Part shown: positions 18,790 through 26,857 of the stretch, piece after piece
How the letters are laid out: every line of letters begins with the position of its first letter
Position numbering within the stretch: the stretch's first letter is position 1
Origin: Micromonospora solifontis
Lineage (GTDB): Bacteria; Actinomycetota; Actinomycetes; Mycobacteriales; Micromonosporaceae
Assembly (NCBI RefSeq): GCF_003725545.1
Contig: NZ_RJLN01000002.1
Span: 85,696 to 149,695, forward strand
Reading direction: 5' to 3'
Length of the DNA: 64,000 bases
Notes under the pieces: generated by a model
Told to the model about the DNA's origin: nothing
What the model saw: the letters and a program-made list of their open reading frames with translations, nothing else
Databases searched by the model: none
Program-made: the position numbers and the translations under genes

Positions 18790-20090
18790 GCGACGCCGGT
18801 ACGGCCGCGGCGGAACGCGCCGTGGCGGACGCGCACCGTCGCGAGTGGGCCTTCGTGCTCGCCGCGACGGCGCGCGTCGCCGGTGACCTCGACGTGGCCG
18901 AGGAATGCGTGCAGGACGCCTACCTGGCCGCGCTGGCGGCGTGGGCGCGGGACGGCGTACCCGACAAGCCCGGCGCGTGGCTGACCGCCACCGCGAAGCG
19001 GAAGGCCCTCGACGTGCTGCGCCGGGACAAGGTGTTCCGGTCGAAGATGCCGCTGCTGGTGGAGCCGGCGGAGGCCGAGGAGCCGGTGGAACCCGGGGAG
19101 GACGCGGTGCCCGACGACCGACTACGACTGGTGTTCACCTGCTGCCACCCGGCGCTGGCCCGGGAGGCCCAGGTGGCGCTCACCCTGCGCCTGGTCTGCG
19201 GGGTGAGCACCGGCGACATCGCCCGGGCCTTCCTGGTGTCCGAGACCACGATGGCCGCCCGGGTCACCCGGGCCAAGAAGAAGATCGCCGCGGCGCGGAT
19301 CCCGTACCGGGTGCCGGAGGCCGCCGAACTGCCGGAGCGACTGGACGCGGTGCTGACCGTGATCCACCTGCTCTTCACCACCGGGCACACCGCGCCGACC
19401 GGCGCCGACCTGGTCCGCGCCGACCTGGTGGCCCGGGCCGTGCACCTGACCCGGATGCTGCTGGCGCTGATGCCCGACGAACCGGAGGTACGCGGCCTGC
19501 TCGCGCTGCTGCTGCTCACCGACGCCCGCCGGGCCACCCGCACCGACGGCTCGGGCCGGCTGCTCACCCTGGAGCAGCAGGACCGCTCGGCGTGGGACCG
19601 GACGGCCATCGCCGAGGGCAACGACCTGGTGCTGGGCGCGTTCCGCACCGGCCGGGTCGGCCGGTACGCGCTCCAGGCCGCCATCGCCTCGCTGCACGCC
19701 GTCGCGCCCAGCTACGCCGCGACCGACTGGCCGCAGATCGTCCGCCTCTACGACGAACTGCTGAAGCGCTGGCCGTCCCCGGTGGTCGCGCTGAACCGCG
19801 CCGTGGCGATGTCCATGGTCGACGGCCCGGCCGCGGCGCTCGCGGAGCTGGACGCCCTGGCCGGCGATCCGCGGCTGGCCGGGTACCACTACCTACCGGC
19901 GATCCGCGCCGACCTGCTCCGCCGGCTCGACCGGCGGGCGGAGGCGGCGCAGGCGTACCGGGAGGCGCTCGCCCTGGTGGACAACGACGCCGAACGGGCC
20001 TTCCTCACCGGCCGCCTCGCGGACGTCGGCCCCGCCCACCGGAACGACGACGTCACGGTCGACCGGGCGGGGTCGGACCGAACCAGGTGA
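18786..20090 (+). CDS. ECF-type RNA polymerase sigma factor with C-terminal extension (ECF42 group)
   Basis: 434 residues, about twice a minimal ECF sigma. Region 2 is at about 20-95 (DLDVAEECVQDAYLAALAAW, KPGAWLTATAKRKALDVLRR). Region 4 is at about 115-175 (VALTLRLVCGVSTGDIARAF, VSETTMAARVTRAKKKI). The remainder is a helical, TPR-like extension (LLFTTGHTAPTG, ALNRAVAMSMVDGPAAALAE, AAQAYREALALVDNDAERAF). The extension and the adjacent DGPF gene define ECF42. No anti-sigma gene is present, as usual for this group. Its 3' end overlaps the convergent DUF2332 gene by 38 bp. Confidence 0.92.
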   Translation: MSDAGTAAAERAVADAHRREWAFVLAATARVAGDLDVAEECVQDAYLAALAAWARDGVPDKPGAWLTATAKRKALDVLRRDKVFRSKMPLLVEPAEAEEPVEPGEDAVPDDRLRLVFTCCHPALAREAQVALTLRLVCGVSTGDIARAFLVSETTMAARVTRAKKKIAAARIPYRVPEAAELPERLDAVLTVIHLLFTTGHTAPTGADLVRADLVARAVHLTRMLLALMPDEPEVRGLLALLLLTDARRATRTDGSGRLLTLEQQDRSAWDRTAIAEGNDLVLGAFRTGRVGRYALQAAIASLHAVAPSYAATDWPQIVRLYDELLKRWPSPVVALNRAVAMSMVDGPAAALAELDALAGDPRLAGYHYLPAIRADLLRRLDRRAEAAQAYREALALVDNDAERAFLTGRLADVGPAHRNDDVTVDRAGSDRTR

Positions 20091-21009
20091 TCGCCTGACC
20101 GTGGCCCCTGGTCCAGGCCAGCGGCGTCCCGTCCAGCGCGAGCACGTTGTGATGGGCGTCGCTCGGCGGGCTCGACAGGTCGTCGTAGCCCAGCACGTCC
20201 GGTGCCTCGTTCGCGATCCAGTACCCGGGCAGTGCGCGGACGACCTCGGCGAACGCGTGCCGCCGGGGCTCCGGCACCAGGTAGAGCACCGAGGTGTGGA
20301 AGACCACCAGGGTCGCGCCGGCCGGTGCCCGGGCGGCCAGCGCCGGCAGGTCGTCCACCAGGTCGCCCCGGACCAGCAGCGGCGGGTCGGCGGCGGCGAC
20401 CCGCACCGCCGCCCGCAGCCGGTCCCGGCGGTGCGCGTGCTCCGGCCAGATGAGGGCGTCCAGCCACGCGACGTCGGCCGGGTCGGTCACGTCGAGCGGG
20501 TTCAGGTCGAGGCCGGCCCGCCACACCACCTCGGGCCGGCGATCCGGGGGTGCGGTACCGGTGATCTCGCAGTCGAGGACCGGCGTGCCCGTGCCGAGCC
20601 GGCGGTCCCCGTAGCGGTAGGCGTACCGGTCGGGGTAGAGGCAGAGGCCGGCGGAGGCGCCCACCTCCAGCAGCGCGAGCGGCTGGGGCAGCGACGCCAG
20701 CACCGGCAGGAGTACGGCGCACCGTCCCGCCTCGTTCGTCTGGGTCGCCCGGGTGAGGATCTCCATCCGGATCGCCGGCCAGTTCGCCATCGTGTACTCG
20801 TGGAAGGCGGCCGGGTCCTCGACCGGACCGCCGAGCAGGCGGACCACGGCGAAGAGCAGGTTCGGCTGCCGCCTGGCCGGCGGCAGCGCGTCGAGCAGGG
20901 CGAGCAGCTCGTCGTCGCGGGACACCGCCAGCGCCAGGCGCTCGTACGCGGGCGACACGCCGCGCGCCTCACGGGTGGCGAACCGGGCGTACCTGTCCGC
21001 GGTGGTCAT
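20053..21009 (-). CDS. DUF2332 domain-containing protein
   Basis: 318 residues matching DUF2332 along its whole length: RYARFATREARGVSPAYERL near the start, LLEVGASAGLCLYPDRYAYR in the middle and FGPTPPGRP at the end. The LLEVGASAG segment resembles a methyltransferase-like motif I, but no activity is established. The start ATG overlaps the stop of the upstream nucleotidyltransferase gene by 4 nt, so both are probably co-translated. The 3' end overlaps the convergent ECF sigma gene. Confidence 0.88.
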   Translation of the reverse strand: MTTADRYARFATREARGVSPAYERLALAVSRDDELLALLDALPPARRQPNLLFAVVRLLGGPVEDPAAFHEYTMANWPAIRMEILTRATQTNEAGRCAVLLPVLASLPQPLALLEVGASAGLCLYPDRYAYRYGDRRLGTGTPVLDCEITGTAPPDRRPEVVWRAGLDLNPLDVTDPADVAWLDALIWPEHAHRRDRLRAAVRVAAADPPLLVRGDLVDDLPALAARAPAGATLVVFHTSVLYLVPEPRRHAFAEVVRALPGYWIANEAPDVLGYDDLSSPPSDAHHNVLALDGTPLAWTRGHGQAITWFGPTPPGRP

Positions 21010-21749
21010 CGTTCAGCCGCTCCGTTTCCTGGGTTGAGCTGTCGCGCGCGGGCCACGGTCCGGCGGGCGTCCCGCCATGCGATCAGGGCGGTCCGTAGCC
21101 GGGGCGAGGCGACCCGTTCCCCCCGCCGCCGCGCGCTCAACTGGTCGATCAGCCAGGCGGGGGCGGCGGCCTCCCGGACGGCTGCGGTCTTGGTGAGCAG
21201 CGCGCCGGTGCCGAGCGCGTGGCGGCCCCGGGCCATCGAGGTGAGCCCCAGATCGGCCAGCGCCGGGTCCAGCCACAGCCACGGACGCCGAGCCGCCCAC
21301 GCCCAGTAGCCGGTGAGTTCGGCACGGGCCGCCGCCCGGATGTCGTCGTCGTCCATCGGTGGCAGGACGTCGCGCGGCGCCCGGCCGAAGATCGCGTACC
21401 CGTGCCGGACCAGCTCGGCCCGGGTGACCCCGGAGAGGATGCGCCGGACGAGCTGCCCGTGGGTCCAGGTCGGATGCCGCACCTGGACGTCGGGAACGGT
21501 CGCGGCGTCCACGTAGACGCAGCCAAGGCTGGCGCCGGAGCCGACCCCGTCGTCGAGGCGACGGTGCAGGGTGGCGAGGGTGGCCTGCCGGGCGGCGTCG
21601 ACCGGGCCGTCGGTCAGCGCGACCAGGTCGAGGTCGCTGACGCCGGGGATGTGGTCGCCGGTGGCCAACGACCCCGCGACCAGCAGATCGGTGACCCAGC
21701 CGAGTGCACCGACGTCCCTGGCGAACTCGTCGACGACCGGCAGTGACAC
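21006..21749 (-). CDS. Nucleotidyltransferase-fold protein
   Basis: 247 residues. The N-terminal nucleotidyltransferase core reads LLVAGSLATGDHIPGVSDLD, the GS-x-n-SD-x-D pattern for metal and NTP binding, with a further acidic residue in LGCVYVDAATV. A helical C-terminal domain resembles that of aminoglycoside adenylyltransferase-like proteins (DUF4111 region). Substrate unknown; an antibiotic-modifying role would be a guess. Its stop overlaps the DUF2332 start by 4 nt. Confidence 0.78.
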   Translation of the reverse strand: MSLPVVDEFARDVGALGWVTDLLVAGSLATGDHIPGVSDLDLVALTDGPVDAARQATLATLHRRLDDGVGSGASLGCVYVDAATVPDVQVRHPTWTHGQLVRRILSGVTRAELVRHGYAIFGRAPRDVLPPMDDDDIRAAARAELTGYWAWAARRPWLWLDPALADLGLTSMARGRHALGTGALLTKTAAVREAAAPAWLIDQLSARRRGERVASPRLRTALIAWRDARRTVARARQLNPGNGAAER

Positions 21750-21834
21750 GTCAGCAGTCTATGAACTCCGCCGCGGCTTCCGGCAACGGGAGATCGCCTC
21801 CAGGTGCTGGCGCTGGCGCTGGTGCTGCCGGCGC

Positions 21835-22053
21835 TCACCGGACCCACCCCAGGAACCGGTGGTGCAGCAGCCCGGCGGGCACCCAGGTCAGGTCCTCGGC
21901 CGCCCACACGAGGTAGGACCCCATGTAGAGGGCCAGCGAGACCGGCGCGCCCTCGAACTCCGCCCGCAACTCCGCCCGCCGGGTCGCGCACGGCCACGGG
22001 CCGCCACATCCGCCGCAACTCCACAGCGGCAGGACCGGGCCGTGCGTCGTCAC
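21835..22053 (-). CDS. Small Cys-rich protein, third gene of a tiny operon
   Basis: 72 residues from a GTG start. It begins VTTHGPVLPLWSCGGCGGPW and has Cys at 13, 16 and 22 (C-x2-C-x5-C), followed by a helical, hydrophobic C-terminal half (VSLALYMGSYLVWAAEDLTW, LLHHRFLGWVR). The cysteine cluster looks like a small zinc site. The start overlaps the stop of the preceding small gene (GTGA). I recognise this only as a recurrent hypothetical protein near XRE/DUF397 loci in actinomycetes, so no function is offered. The frame is open upstream, but that region is another gene. Confidence 0.7.
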   Translation of the reverse strand: MTTHGPVLPLWSCGGCGGPWPCATRRAELRAEFEGAPVSLALYMGSYLVWAAEDLTWVPAGLLHHRFLGWVR

Positions 22054-22229
22054 GGCAGGCCGTCCAGGAAGCGCCGGGTGGCGACGCGAGCATGCCAGCG
22101 GGAGGCCCATTCCGCCTGAGAGCAGGGGTACGGAGCCAGCCGCGCCCACCACCACCGGCAGCCGGCGCAGAGGCCGTCGACGCCGGGCAGGTGCACGGAC
22201 AGGATCTGCTGGACCTGGTGCTCGGTCAC
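22050..22229 (-). CDS. Small Cys-rich protein, second gene of a tiny operon
   Basis: 59 residues from GTG at 22229: VTEHQVQQILSVHLPGVDGL, then CAGCRWWWARLAPYPC, with Cys21, Cys24 and Cys36 and a nearby His46, an arrangement suited to zinc. It is rich in Trp. Both ends overlap neighbouring small genes by 4 nt, which is the main evidence that it is real. Too short for most gene finders. Function unknown. Confidence 0.65.
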   Translation of the reverse strand: MTEHQVQQILSVHLPGVDGLCAGCRWWWARLAPYPCSQAEWASRWHARVATRRFLDGLP

Positions 22230-22405
22230 GGCTGCTGCTCCTCCCCCGGCCAGTGGCCACGTCGGATCGGGATGCGGTGCCGGGCGCGGCAGGGCAGCTC
22301 AGCGCCACACCGGCAGGTCCGCCGCCAGCGCCGCCACGACCACACCGGACGGTGCCGGCGGGCCAGTGTCAGCGCGACCGCCAGCAGGTAGTCGTCGTAC
22401 GACAC
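22226..22405 (-). CDS. Small Arg/Trp/Cys-rich protein, first gene of a tiny operon
   Basis: 59 residues from GTG at 22405: VSYDDYLLAVALTLARRHRP, a Trp/Arg stretch, then CRCGAELPCRARHR (Cys31, Cys33, Cys39) and His51. An upstream GTG at 22417 is an alternative start. The stop overlaps the next gene's GTG by 4 nt. The strongly basic middle could bind nucleic acid. It is divergent from the XRE regulator across 136 bp that hold duplicated AT-rich sites. Function unknown. Confidence 0.65.
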   Translation of the reverse strand: MSYDDYLLAVALTLARRHRPVWSWRRWRRTCRCGAELPCRARHRIPIRRGHWPGEEQQP

Positions 22406-22426
22406 GCGCCGGCCCACGCCGCCTCC

Positions 22427-22489
22427 CCAAATTTGGACTCCTATTTTGGAAGCCCAATCAGAGTAAAAGTTGGACTCCTGTTTTGGGAA
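22427..22489. promoter_or_regulatory. Duplicated AT-rich operator-like sites between the small-gene operon and the XRE gene
   Basis: Two near-identical copies of a 19-20 nt sequence (TTGGACTCCTATTTTGGAA at 22433-22451 and TTGGACTCCTGTTTTGGGAA at 22470-22489), start-to-start 37 nt. The first is extended leftward into the palindrome CCAAATTTGG (22427-22436). The stretch is strikingly AT-rich against its surroundings. Position between two divergent transcripts suggests promoters plus binding sites for the adjacent XRE protein; binding is inferred. Confidence 0.6.
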
Positions 22490-22541
22490 CCTCACTGCGG
22501 CGTGTCGCGGCATTACCGGACGACCGGGCCATAATCAGCCG

Positions 22542-23393
22542 ATGGTCAACCCGACGATCCAGCGACGGCGACTCGGGCTCGCTCTCAAGCGCGCCCGCGA
22601 GAGCGCCGGCAAGACCCAGGACGAAGCCGCCGCCGTCATCGATGCCGCAGCTAGCAAGATCAGCCGTCTTGAGCTGGGACAGTCGGGGATCAAGCTGACC
22701 GACCTGAATCTGCTACTCGATCTGTACGGCGTCAGGGGCGAAGAGGCGGAACCGCTGCGCGAACTCGCCCGCGCCGGACGGCAACGCGGCCGATGGAGCA
22801 CGTACCGCAATGCGGTGCCCGACTGGTTCCGCCAGTACCTCGACCTGGAGGGCGATGCGTCCGAGATCCGTTGGTACCAGCCGGAGGTGATCCCCGGCAT
22901 CCTCCAGATCGAGCCATACATCCGCGCGATGAACACCACTGCGCATCCCCGGCCCACCGCCGAGGACGTGGACCGACAGGTTGCCGTCCGCCTGGAACGG
23001 CAAGCGATCCTGCAACAGGACGGCGGGCCGGACTTGAGCTTCATCCTCAGCGAATCGGCGCTGCGACGAAACATCGGCGACGCAGCGACCATGCGCGGCC
23101 AACTGGTGCACCTTGCTGAGATCGGCAGGCAGCCGAACGTCACCATCCAGGTCTTCCCATTCGACGCCCAGACCTACGAGACGGCGTCCTTCAACTTCAT
23201 CATCCTGCGGTTCGGCGACGACGCAGCCTCCGACGTCATCTACGTCGAGACGTTCACCGACGCCGATTATCTTGACCGGCCGGACGCGGTGCGGGCCTAC
23301 ACTCGGCTGTGGGACCGACTTCGGGCAGCCGCTCTGGGGCCGGTAGAGTCGCGCAAGCTCATCCAGCGGATGGCGGACGACATGAAGCGGTGA
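22542..23393 (+). CDS. XRE-family transcriptional regulator with DUF5753-type C-terminal domain
   Basis: 283 residues. An N-terminal helix-turn-helix (about 10-65: LGLALKRARESAGKTQDEAA, SKISRLELGQSGIKLTDLNL) is followed by a long domain typical of actinomycete XRE regulators paired with DUF397 (WYQPEVIPGILQIEPYIRAM, LSFILSESALRRNIG, VTIQVFPFDAQTYETASFNF). This group includes relatives of Streptomyces developmental regulators at whiJ-like loci. The ATG at 22542 is used because the HTH begins right after it. The DUF397 gene follows within about 20 nt, and the tiny Cys-rich operon diverges upstream. Confidence 0.92.
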   Translation: MVNPTIQRRRLGLALKRARESAGKTQDEAAAVIDAAASKISRLELGQSGIKLTDLNLLLDLYGVRGEEAEPLRELARAGRQRGRWSTYRNAVPDWFRQYLDLEGDASEIRWYQPEVIPGILQIEPYIRAMNTTAHPRPTAEDVDRQVAVRLERQAILQQDGGPDLSFILSESALRRNIGDAATMRGQLVHLAEIGRQPNVTIQVFPFDAQTYETASFNFIILRFGDDAASDVIYVETFTDADYLDRPDAVRAYTRLWDRLRAAALGPVESRKLIQRMADDMKR

Positions 23394-23410
23394 CAGACCT
23401 GGGGGTGGTC

Positions 23411-23605
23411 ATGGAGACCTCGGATCGCCTGGTCTGGCGTAAGTCCAGCCGCAGCGACAATAACGGCGGCGCGTGCGTCGAGATGGCCACTGTGAACGAG
23501 GGCGTCCTGATCCGCGACAGCAAAGATCCGGAAGGACCGGTTCTCCGCTTCGGACGCCAGCACTGGCAGGCATTTCTCACGAGGTTTGCTGAACAGTCCA
23601 GGTAA
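23411..23605 (+). CDS. DUF397 domain-containing protein
   Basis: 64 residues: METSDRLVWRKSSRSDNNGG, then GACVEMATV, VLIRDSKDPEGPVLRF and a C-terminal WQAFLTRF. This is the complete DUF397 pattern (WRKSSxS...CVEVA...V.VRDSKDP). Such proteins are paired with XRE regulators and are thought to modulate or be controlled by them. GGGGGTGG lies 6 nt before the ATG. A GTG at 23390 that overlaps the XRE stop (GTGA) is an alternative start adding seven residues. Confidence 0.93.
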   Translation: METSDRLVWRKSSRSDNNGGACVEMATVNEGVLIRDSKDPEGPVLRFGRQHWQAFLTRFAEQSR

Positions 23606-23932
23606 GCGTGTTCACCCGCCCGCAAGGTCGAGGGCAACGCTGACCGGCACGGGCGGCTGAGTCGTTCACGACATCAAGTTCGTAGCCTCTGCGTACCGCG
23701 TCGGCTGATCCCGTACCGGGGACGCCTGAGTCGTTTCTGACGTCAGCTCGACAGGCGGCGAAACACCCCACCCTCCCGCCAGCGTGCCGGCGTGCGGCGG
23801 GCCGGGCCGTCGCCGGTTCGCCGAAATGGCGGTGTCGAGGGCACGGGGATACCGCCACCTCGGCGAACCGGAGGCATGAACGCCGCGAGCGCGGCAGGGG
23901 ATCCCCTGCCGCGCTCACGGAACGGACCAGCG
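23606..23932. other. Intergenic region with two stacked hairpins at the nrdJ 3' end
   Basis: No convincing gene. It holds a 21-bp inverted repeat with two mismatches (23813-23833 and 23851-23871, CCGGTTCGCCGAAATGGCGG and its partner) and a perfect 30-nt palindrome just after nrdJ (listed separately). A degenerate direct repeat (CTGAGTCGTT... at 23657 and again at 23726) is also visible and unexplained. Confidence 0.6.
23887..23916 (-). terminator. Perfect palindromic hairpin downstream of nrdJ
   Basis: Fifteen-bp arms meeting at 23901/23902 (GAGCGCGGCAGGGGA and its exact complement), beginning 16 nt past the nrdJ stop. A GC-rich stem without a T-tract, at the convergent boundary with the DUF397 gene. 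Confidence 0.8.
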
Positions 23933-26791
23933 TCAGCTGCAGCCGCTGGTGGAGCCGCAGCCCTCGCAGACGTAGCAGCTGCCGGCGGGCCGCATCTTCG
24001 TACCGCAGGTGAAGCAGAGCGGCGCGTCGGCGGCCTTGCCGATCACGGCCTCCAGCAGCTCGGTGCTGGAGCCGACCGACGGCGCCGGCTTCACGGCGGC
24101 CACGTCGGCCATCTCCTGCGCCGGCTGGGCGACCGCGGCCTTCGGCTCCGCCGGCGTCTCGACCGGGGCGGAGGCGGCCATCGCGGTGAGGTCCGCACCG
24201 TTCGCCTCCGCCTCCGCCTCGGCCTGGAGCTGGGCGGCCCGCTCCTTGGCGGTGAAGATGCCCAGCTCCGCGCGGCGCTCGTACGGCAGGAAGTCCAGGG
24301 CCAGGCGACGGAAGATGTAGTCCATCACCGAGGCCGCCATCCGCACGTCCGGGTCGTCGGTCATGCCGGCCGGCTCGAAGCGCATGTTGGTGAACTTGCT
24401 GACGTACGTCTCCAGCGGGACGCCGTACTGGAGACCGATGGAGATGGCCACCGAGAAGGCGTCCATCACGCCGGCCAGGGTCGAGCCCTGCTTCGACATC
24501 TTGAGGAAGACCTCGCCCAGGCCGTCGTCCGGGTACGACGAGGCGGTGAGGTAGCCCTCGGCGCCGCCGACCGAGAAGGAGATGGTCTGCGACGGCCGCT
24601 TCTTCGGCAGCCGCTTGCGCACCGGCCGGTACTCGACGACCTTCTCCACGACCTTCTCGACCTCGGCGGCCGGCGCCGGCTCCGCGGCCTTGTTCTTCTT
24701 GGCGGCCGACAGGGGCTGGCCCACCTTGCAGTTGTCCCGGTAGATCGCCAGCGCCTTCAGGCCGAGCTTCCAGCCCTCGAAGTAGATCTTCTCGACGTCC
24801 TCGACGGTCGCCTGCTCCGGCATGTTCACCGTCTTGGAGATGGCGCCGGAGATGAACGGCTGGACGGCCGCCATCATCCGCACGTGACCCATCGGCGCGA
24901 TCGACCGCTCGCCCATGGCGCAGTCGAAGACCGGATAGTGCTCCGGCTTCAGGCCGGGGGCGTCCACCACGTGGCCGTGGTCGGCGATGTGCTCGACGAT
25001 CGCCTCGACCTGCTCCTCGGGGTAACCGAGGCTGCGCAGGGCGCGCGGCACGGTCTGGTTGACGATCTGCATCGAGCCGCCGCCGACCAGCTTCTTGAAC
25101 TTGACCAGGGCCAGGTCCGGCTCGACACCGGTGGTGTCGCAGTCCATCATCAGGCCGATGGTGCCGGTCGGGGCCAGCACGCTGGCCTGCGAGTTCCGCC
25201 AGCCGTTCTTGTCACCGACCTTGTTGCCCAGGGTCCACTGCTTCGTCGCCTCGCGCTGGACGGCGGTGGCCACGGTGCCGGTCGGCTTGATGGCGTCGTT
25301 GGCGGCGGCGTGCTTCCGCATGACCCGCTTGTGCGCCTCGGCGTTGCGGGCGTAGCCGTCGTACGCGCCGACGATGCCGGCCAGCTCGGCCGAGCGGCGG
25401 TACGCCGTGCCGGTCATCAGCGAGGTGATCGCCGCGGCGACCTCCCGCCCCTGCTCCGAGTCGTACGGCAGGCCGGAGGCCATCAGCAGCGCGCCGAGGT
25501 TGGCGTACCCGATGCCGAGCTGCCGGTAGGCGCGGGTGGTCGCACCGATCTTCTCGGTCGGGAAGTCGGCGAAGCAGATCGAGATGTCCATCGCGGTGAT
25601 GACGAACTCGACCGACTTGACGAACTTCTCCACCTCGAAGGTGCCGTCGGCGCGCATGAACTTCATCAGGTTCAGCGAGGCCAGGTTGCACGAGGAGTTG
25701 TCCAGGTGCAGGTACTCCGAGCACGGGTTCGACGCGGTGATCCGCCCGGTCTCCGGGCAGGTGTGCCAGTCGTTGATGGTGTCGTCGTACTGCAGGCCGG
25801 GGTCGGCGCACTCCCAGGCCGCCTGAGCGATGGTGCGGAACAGCTTCTTCGCGTCGATCGTCTCGATGGTCTGCCCGTCGAGCCGGCCGCGCAGGTCGAA
25901 ACCGCCGCCGTTCTCCACCGCGGTCATGAACTCGTCGGAGACCCGGACCGAGTTGTTGGCGTTCTGGTACTGCACGCTGACGATGTCGGCGCCGCCCAGG
26001 TCCATGTCGAAGCCGGCGTCCCGCAGCGCGCGGATCTTGTCCTCCTCGCGCGCCTTCGTCGCCACGAACTCCTCGATGTCCGGGTGGTCGACGTCGAGGA
26101 TGACCATCTTGGCCGCCCGCCGGGTGGCGCCACCGGACTTGATGGTGCCGGCCGAGGCGTCCGCGCCGCGCATGAAGCTCACCGGGCCGGAGGCGGTGCC
26201 GCCGGAGGAGAGCAGCTCCTTCGAGGAGCGGATGCGGGAGAGGTTGACGCCGGCGCCCGAGCCGCCCTGGAAGATCCGCCCCTCCTCCTTGTACCAGTCG
26301 AGGATGGAGTCCATCGAGTCGTCGACGGACAGGATGAAGCAGGCGCTGACCTGCTGCGGCGACGGCGTGCCGACGTTGAACCAGACCGGCGAGTTGAAGC
26401 TGAACACCTGGTGCAGCAGCATCCAGGTCAGCTCGTGCGCGAACACCTCGGCGTCGGCCGGGGACGCGAAGTAGCCGTACTCCTCACCGGCGGTGCGGTA
26501 GGTGTCGACCACCCGGTCGATGAGCTGCTTGAGCGACCACTCCCGCTGCGGGGTCCCCACCGCGCCCCGGAAGTACTTGGTGGTCACGATGTTGGCCGCG
26601 TTGACGGACCAGGACTCGGGGAACTCCACCCCGCGCTGCTCGAAGTTGATCGAGCCGTCCCGCCAGTTCGTCATCACGACGTCGCGGCGCTCCCAGGTGA
26701 CCTCGTCGTAGGGATGCACCCCCTCGGTCGTCCAGACGCGCTCGATCTTCAGCCCCGCCCCGGCCTTGTTCCGTGACTTGCTGGTCGTCAC
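23933..26791 (-). CDS. nrdJ: Vitamin B12-dependent (class II) ribonucleoside-diphosphate reductase
   Basis: About 952 residues, the usual size of actinobacterial NrdJ. Visible elements are ACFILSVDDSMDSI (disulfide Cys), FQGGSGAGVNLSRIRSSKE (substrate loop), NPCSEYLHLDNSSCNLASLN (active-site N-x-C-x-E and partner Cys) and PTGTIGLMMDCDTTGVEPD. The C-terminus CFTCGTKMRPAGSCYVCEGC is a CxxC zinc/redox tail. It reduces ribonucleotides with adenosylcobalamin and needs no oxygen. GTG at 26791 follows a GGGGGAGGG ribosome site; the frame extends to 26824 with poor codons. nrdR ends 66 nt upstream on the same strand, giving an nrdR-nrdJ operon. Confidence 0.97.
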   Translation of the reverse strand: MTTSKSRNKAGAGLKIERVWTTEGVHPYDEVTWERRDVVMTNWRDGSINFEQRGVEFPESWSVNAANIVTTKYFRGAVGTPQREWSLKQLIDRVVDTYRTAGEEYGYFASPADAEVFAHELTWMLLHQVFSFNSPVWFNVGTPSPQQVSACFILSVDDSMDSILDWYKEEGRIFQGGSGAGVNLSRIRSSKELLSSGGTASGPVSFMRGADASAGTIKSGGATRRAAKMVILDVDHPDIEEFVATKAREEDKIRALRDAGFDMDLGGADIVSVQYQNANNSVRVSDEFMTAVENGGGFDLRGRLDGQTIETIDAKKLFRTIAQAAWECADPGLQYDDTINDWHTCPETGRITASNPCSEYLHLDNSSCNLASLNLMKFMRADGTFEVEKFVKSVEFVITAMDISICFADFPTEKIGATTRAYRQLGIGYANLGALLMASGLPYDSEQGREVAAAITSLMTGTAYRRSAELAGIVGAYDGYARNAEAHKRVMRKHAAANDAIKPTGTVATAVQREATKQWTLGNKVGDKNGWRNSQASVLAPTGTIGLMMDCDTTGVEPDLALVKFKKLVGGGSMQIVNQTVPRALRSLGYPEEQVEAIVEHIADHGHVVDAPGLKPEHYPVFDCAMGERSIAPMGHVRMMAAVQPFISGAISKTVNMPEQATVEDVEKIYFEGWKLGLKALAIYRDNCKVGQPLSAAKKNKAAEPAPAAEVEKVVEKVVEYRPVRKRLPKKRPSQTISFSVGGAEGYLTASSYPDDGLGEVFLKMSKQGSTLAGVMDAFSVAISIGLQYGVPLETYVSKFTNMRFEPAGMTDDPDVRMAASVMDYIFRRLALDFLPYERRAELGIFTAKERAAQLQAEAEAEANGADLTAMAASAPVETPAEPKAAVAQPAQEMADVAAVKPAPSVGSSTELLEAVIGKAADAPLCFTCGTKMRPAGSCYVCEGCGSTSGCS

Positions 26792-26857
26792 GCCCTCGCC
26801 CCCCTCGTCGGCGCGGTCACCCACCGCGCCTCGTCAACTGTCAGAAATCTGAAAAAC

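Noticed and set aside
23792..26776. A 994-codon open frame on the forward strand
   Set aside because: It is antisense to nrdJ; the translation is His/Arg/Gly/Val-rich with no recognisable domain, a common effect of GC-rich third positions.
26792..26857. Cobalamin riboswitch before nrdJ
   Set aside because: The nrdR-nrdJ gap is only 66 nt and no B12-box-like sequence was seen there or in the nrdR leader.
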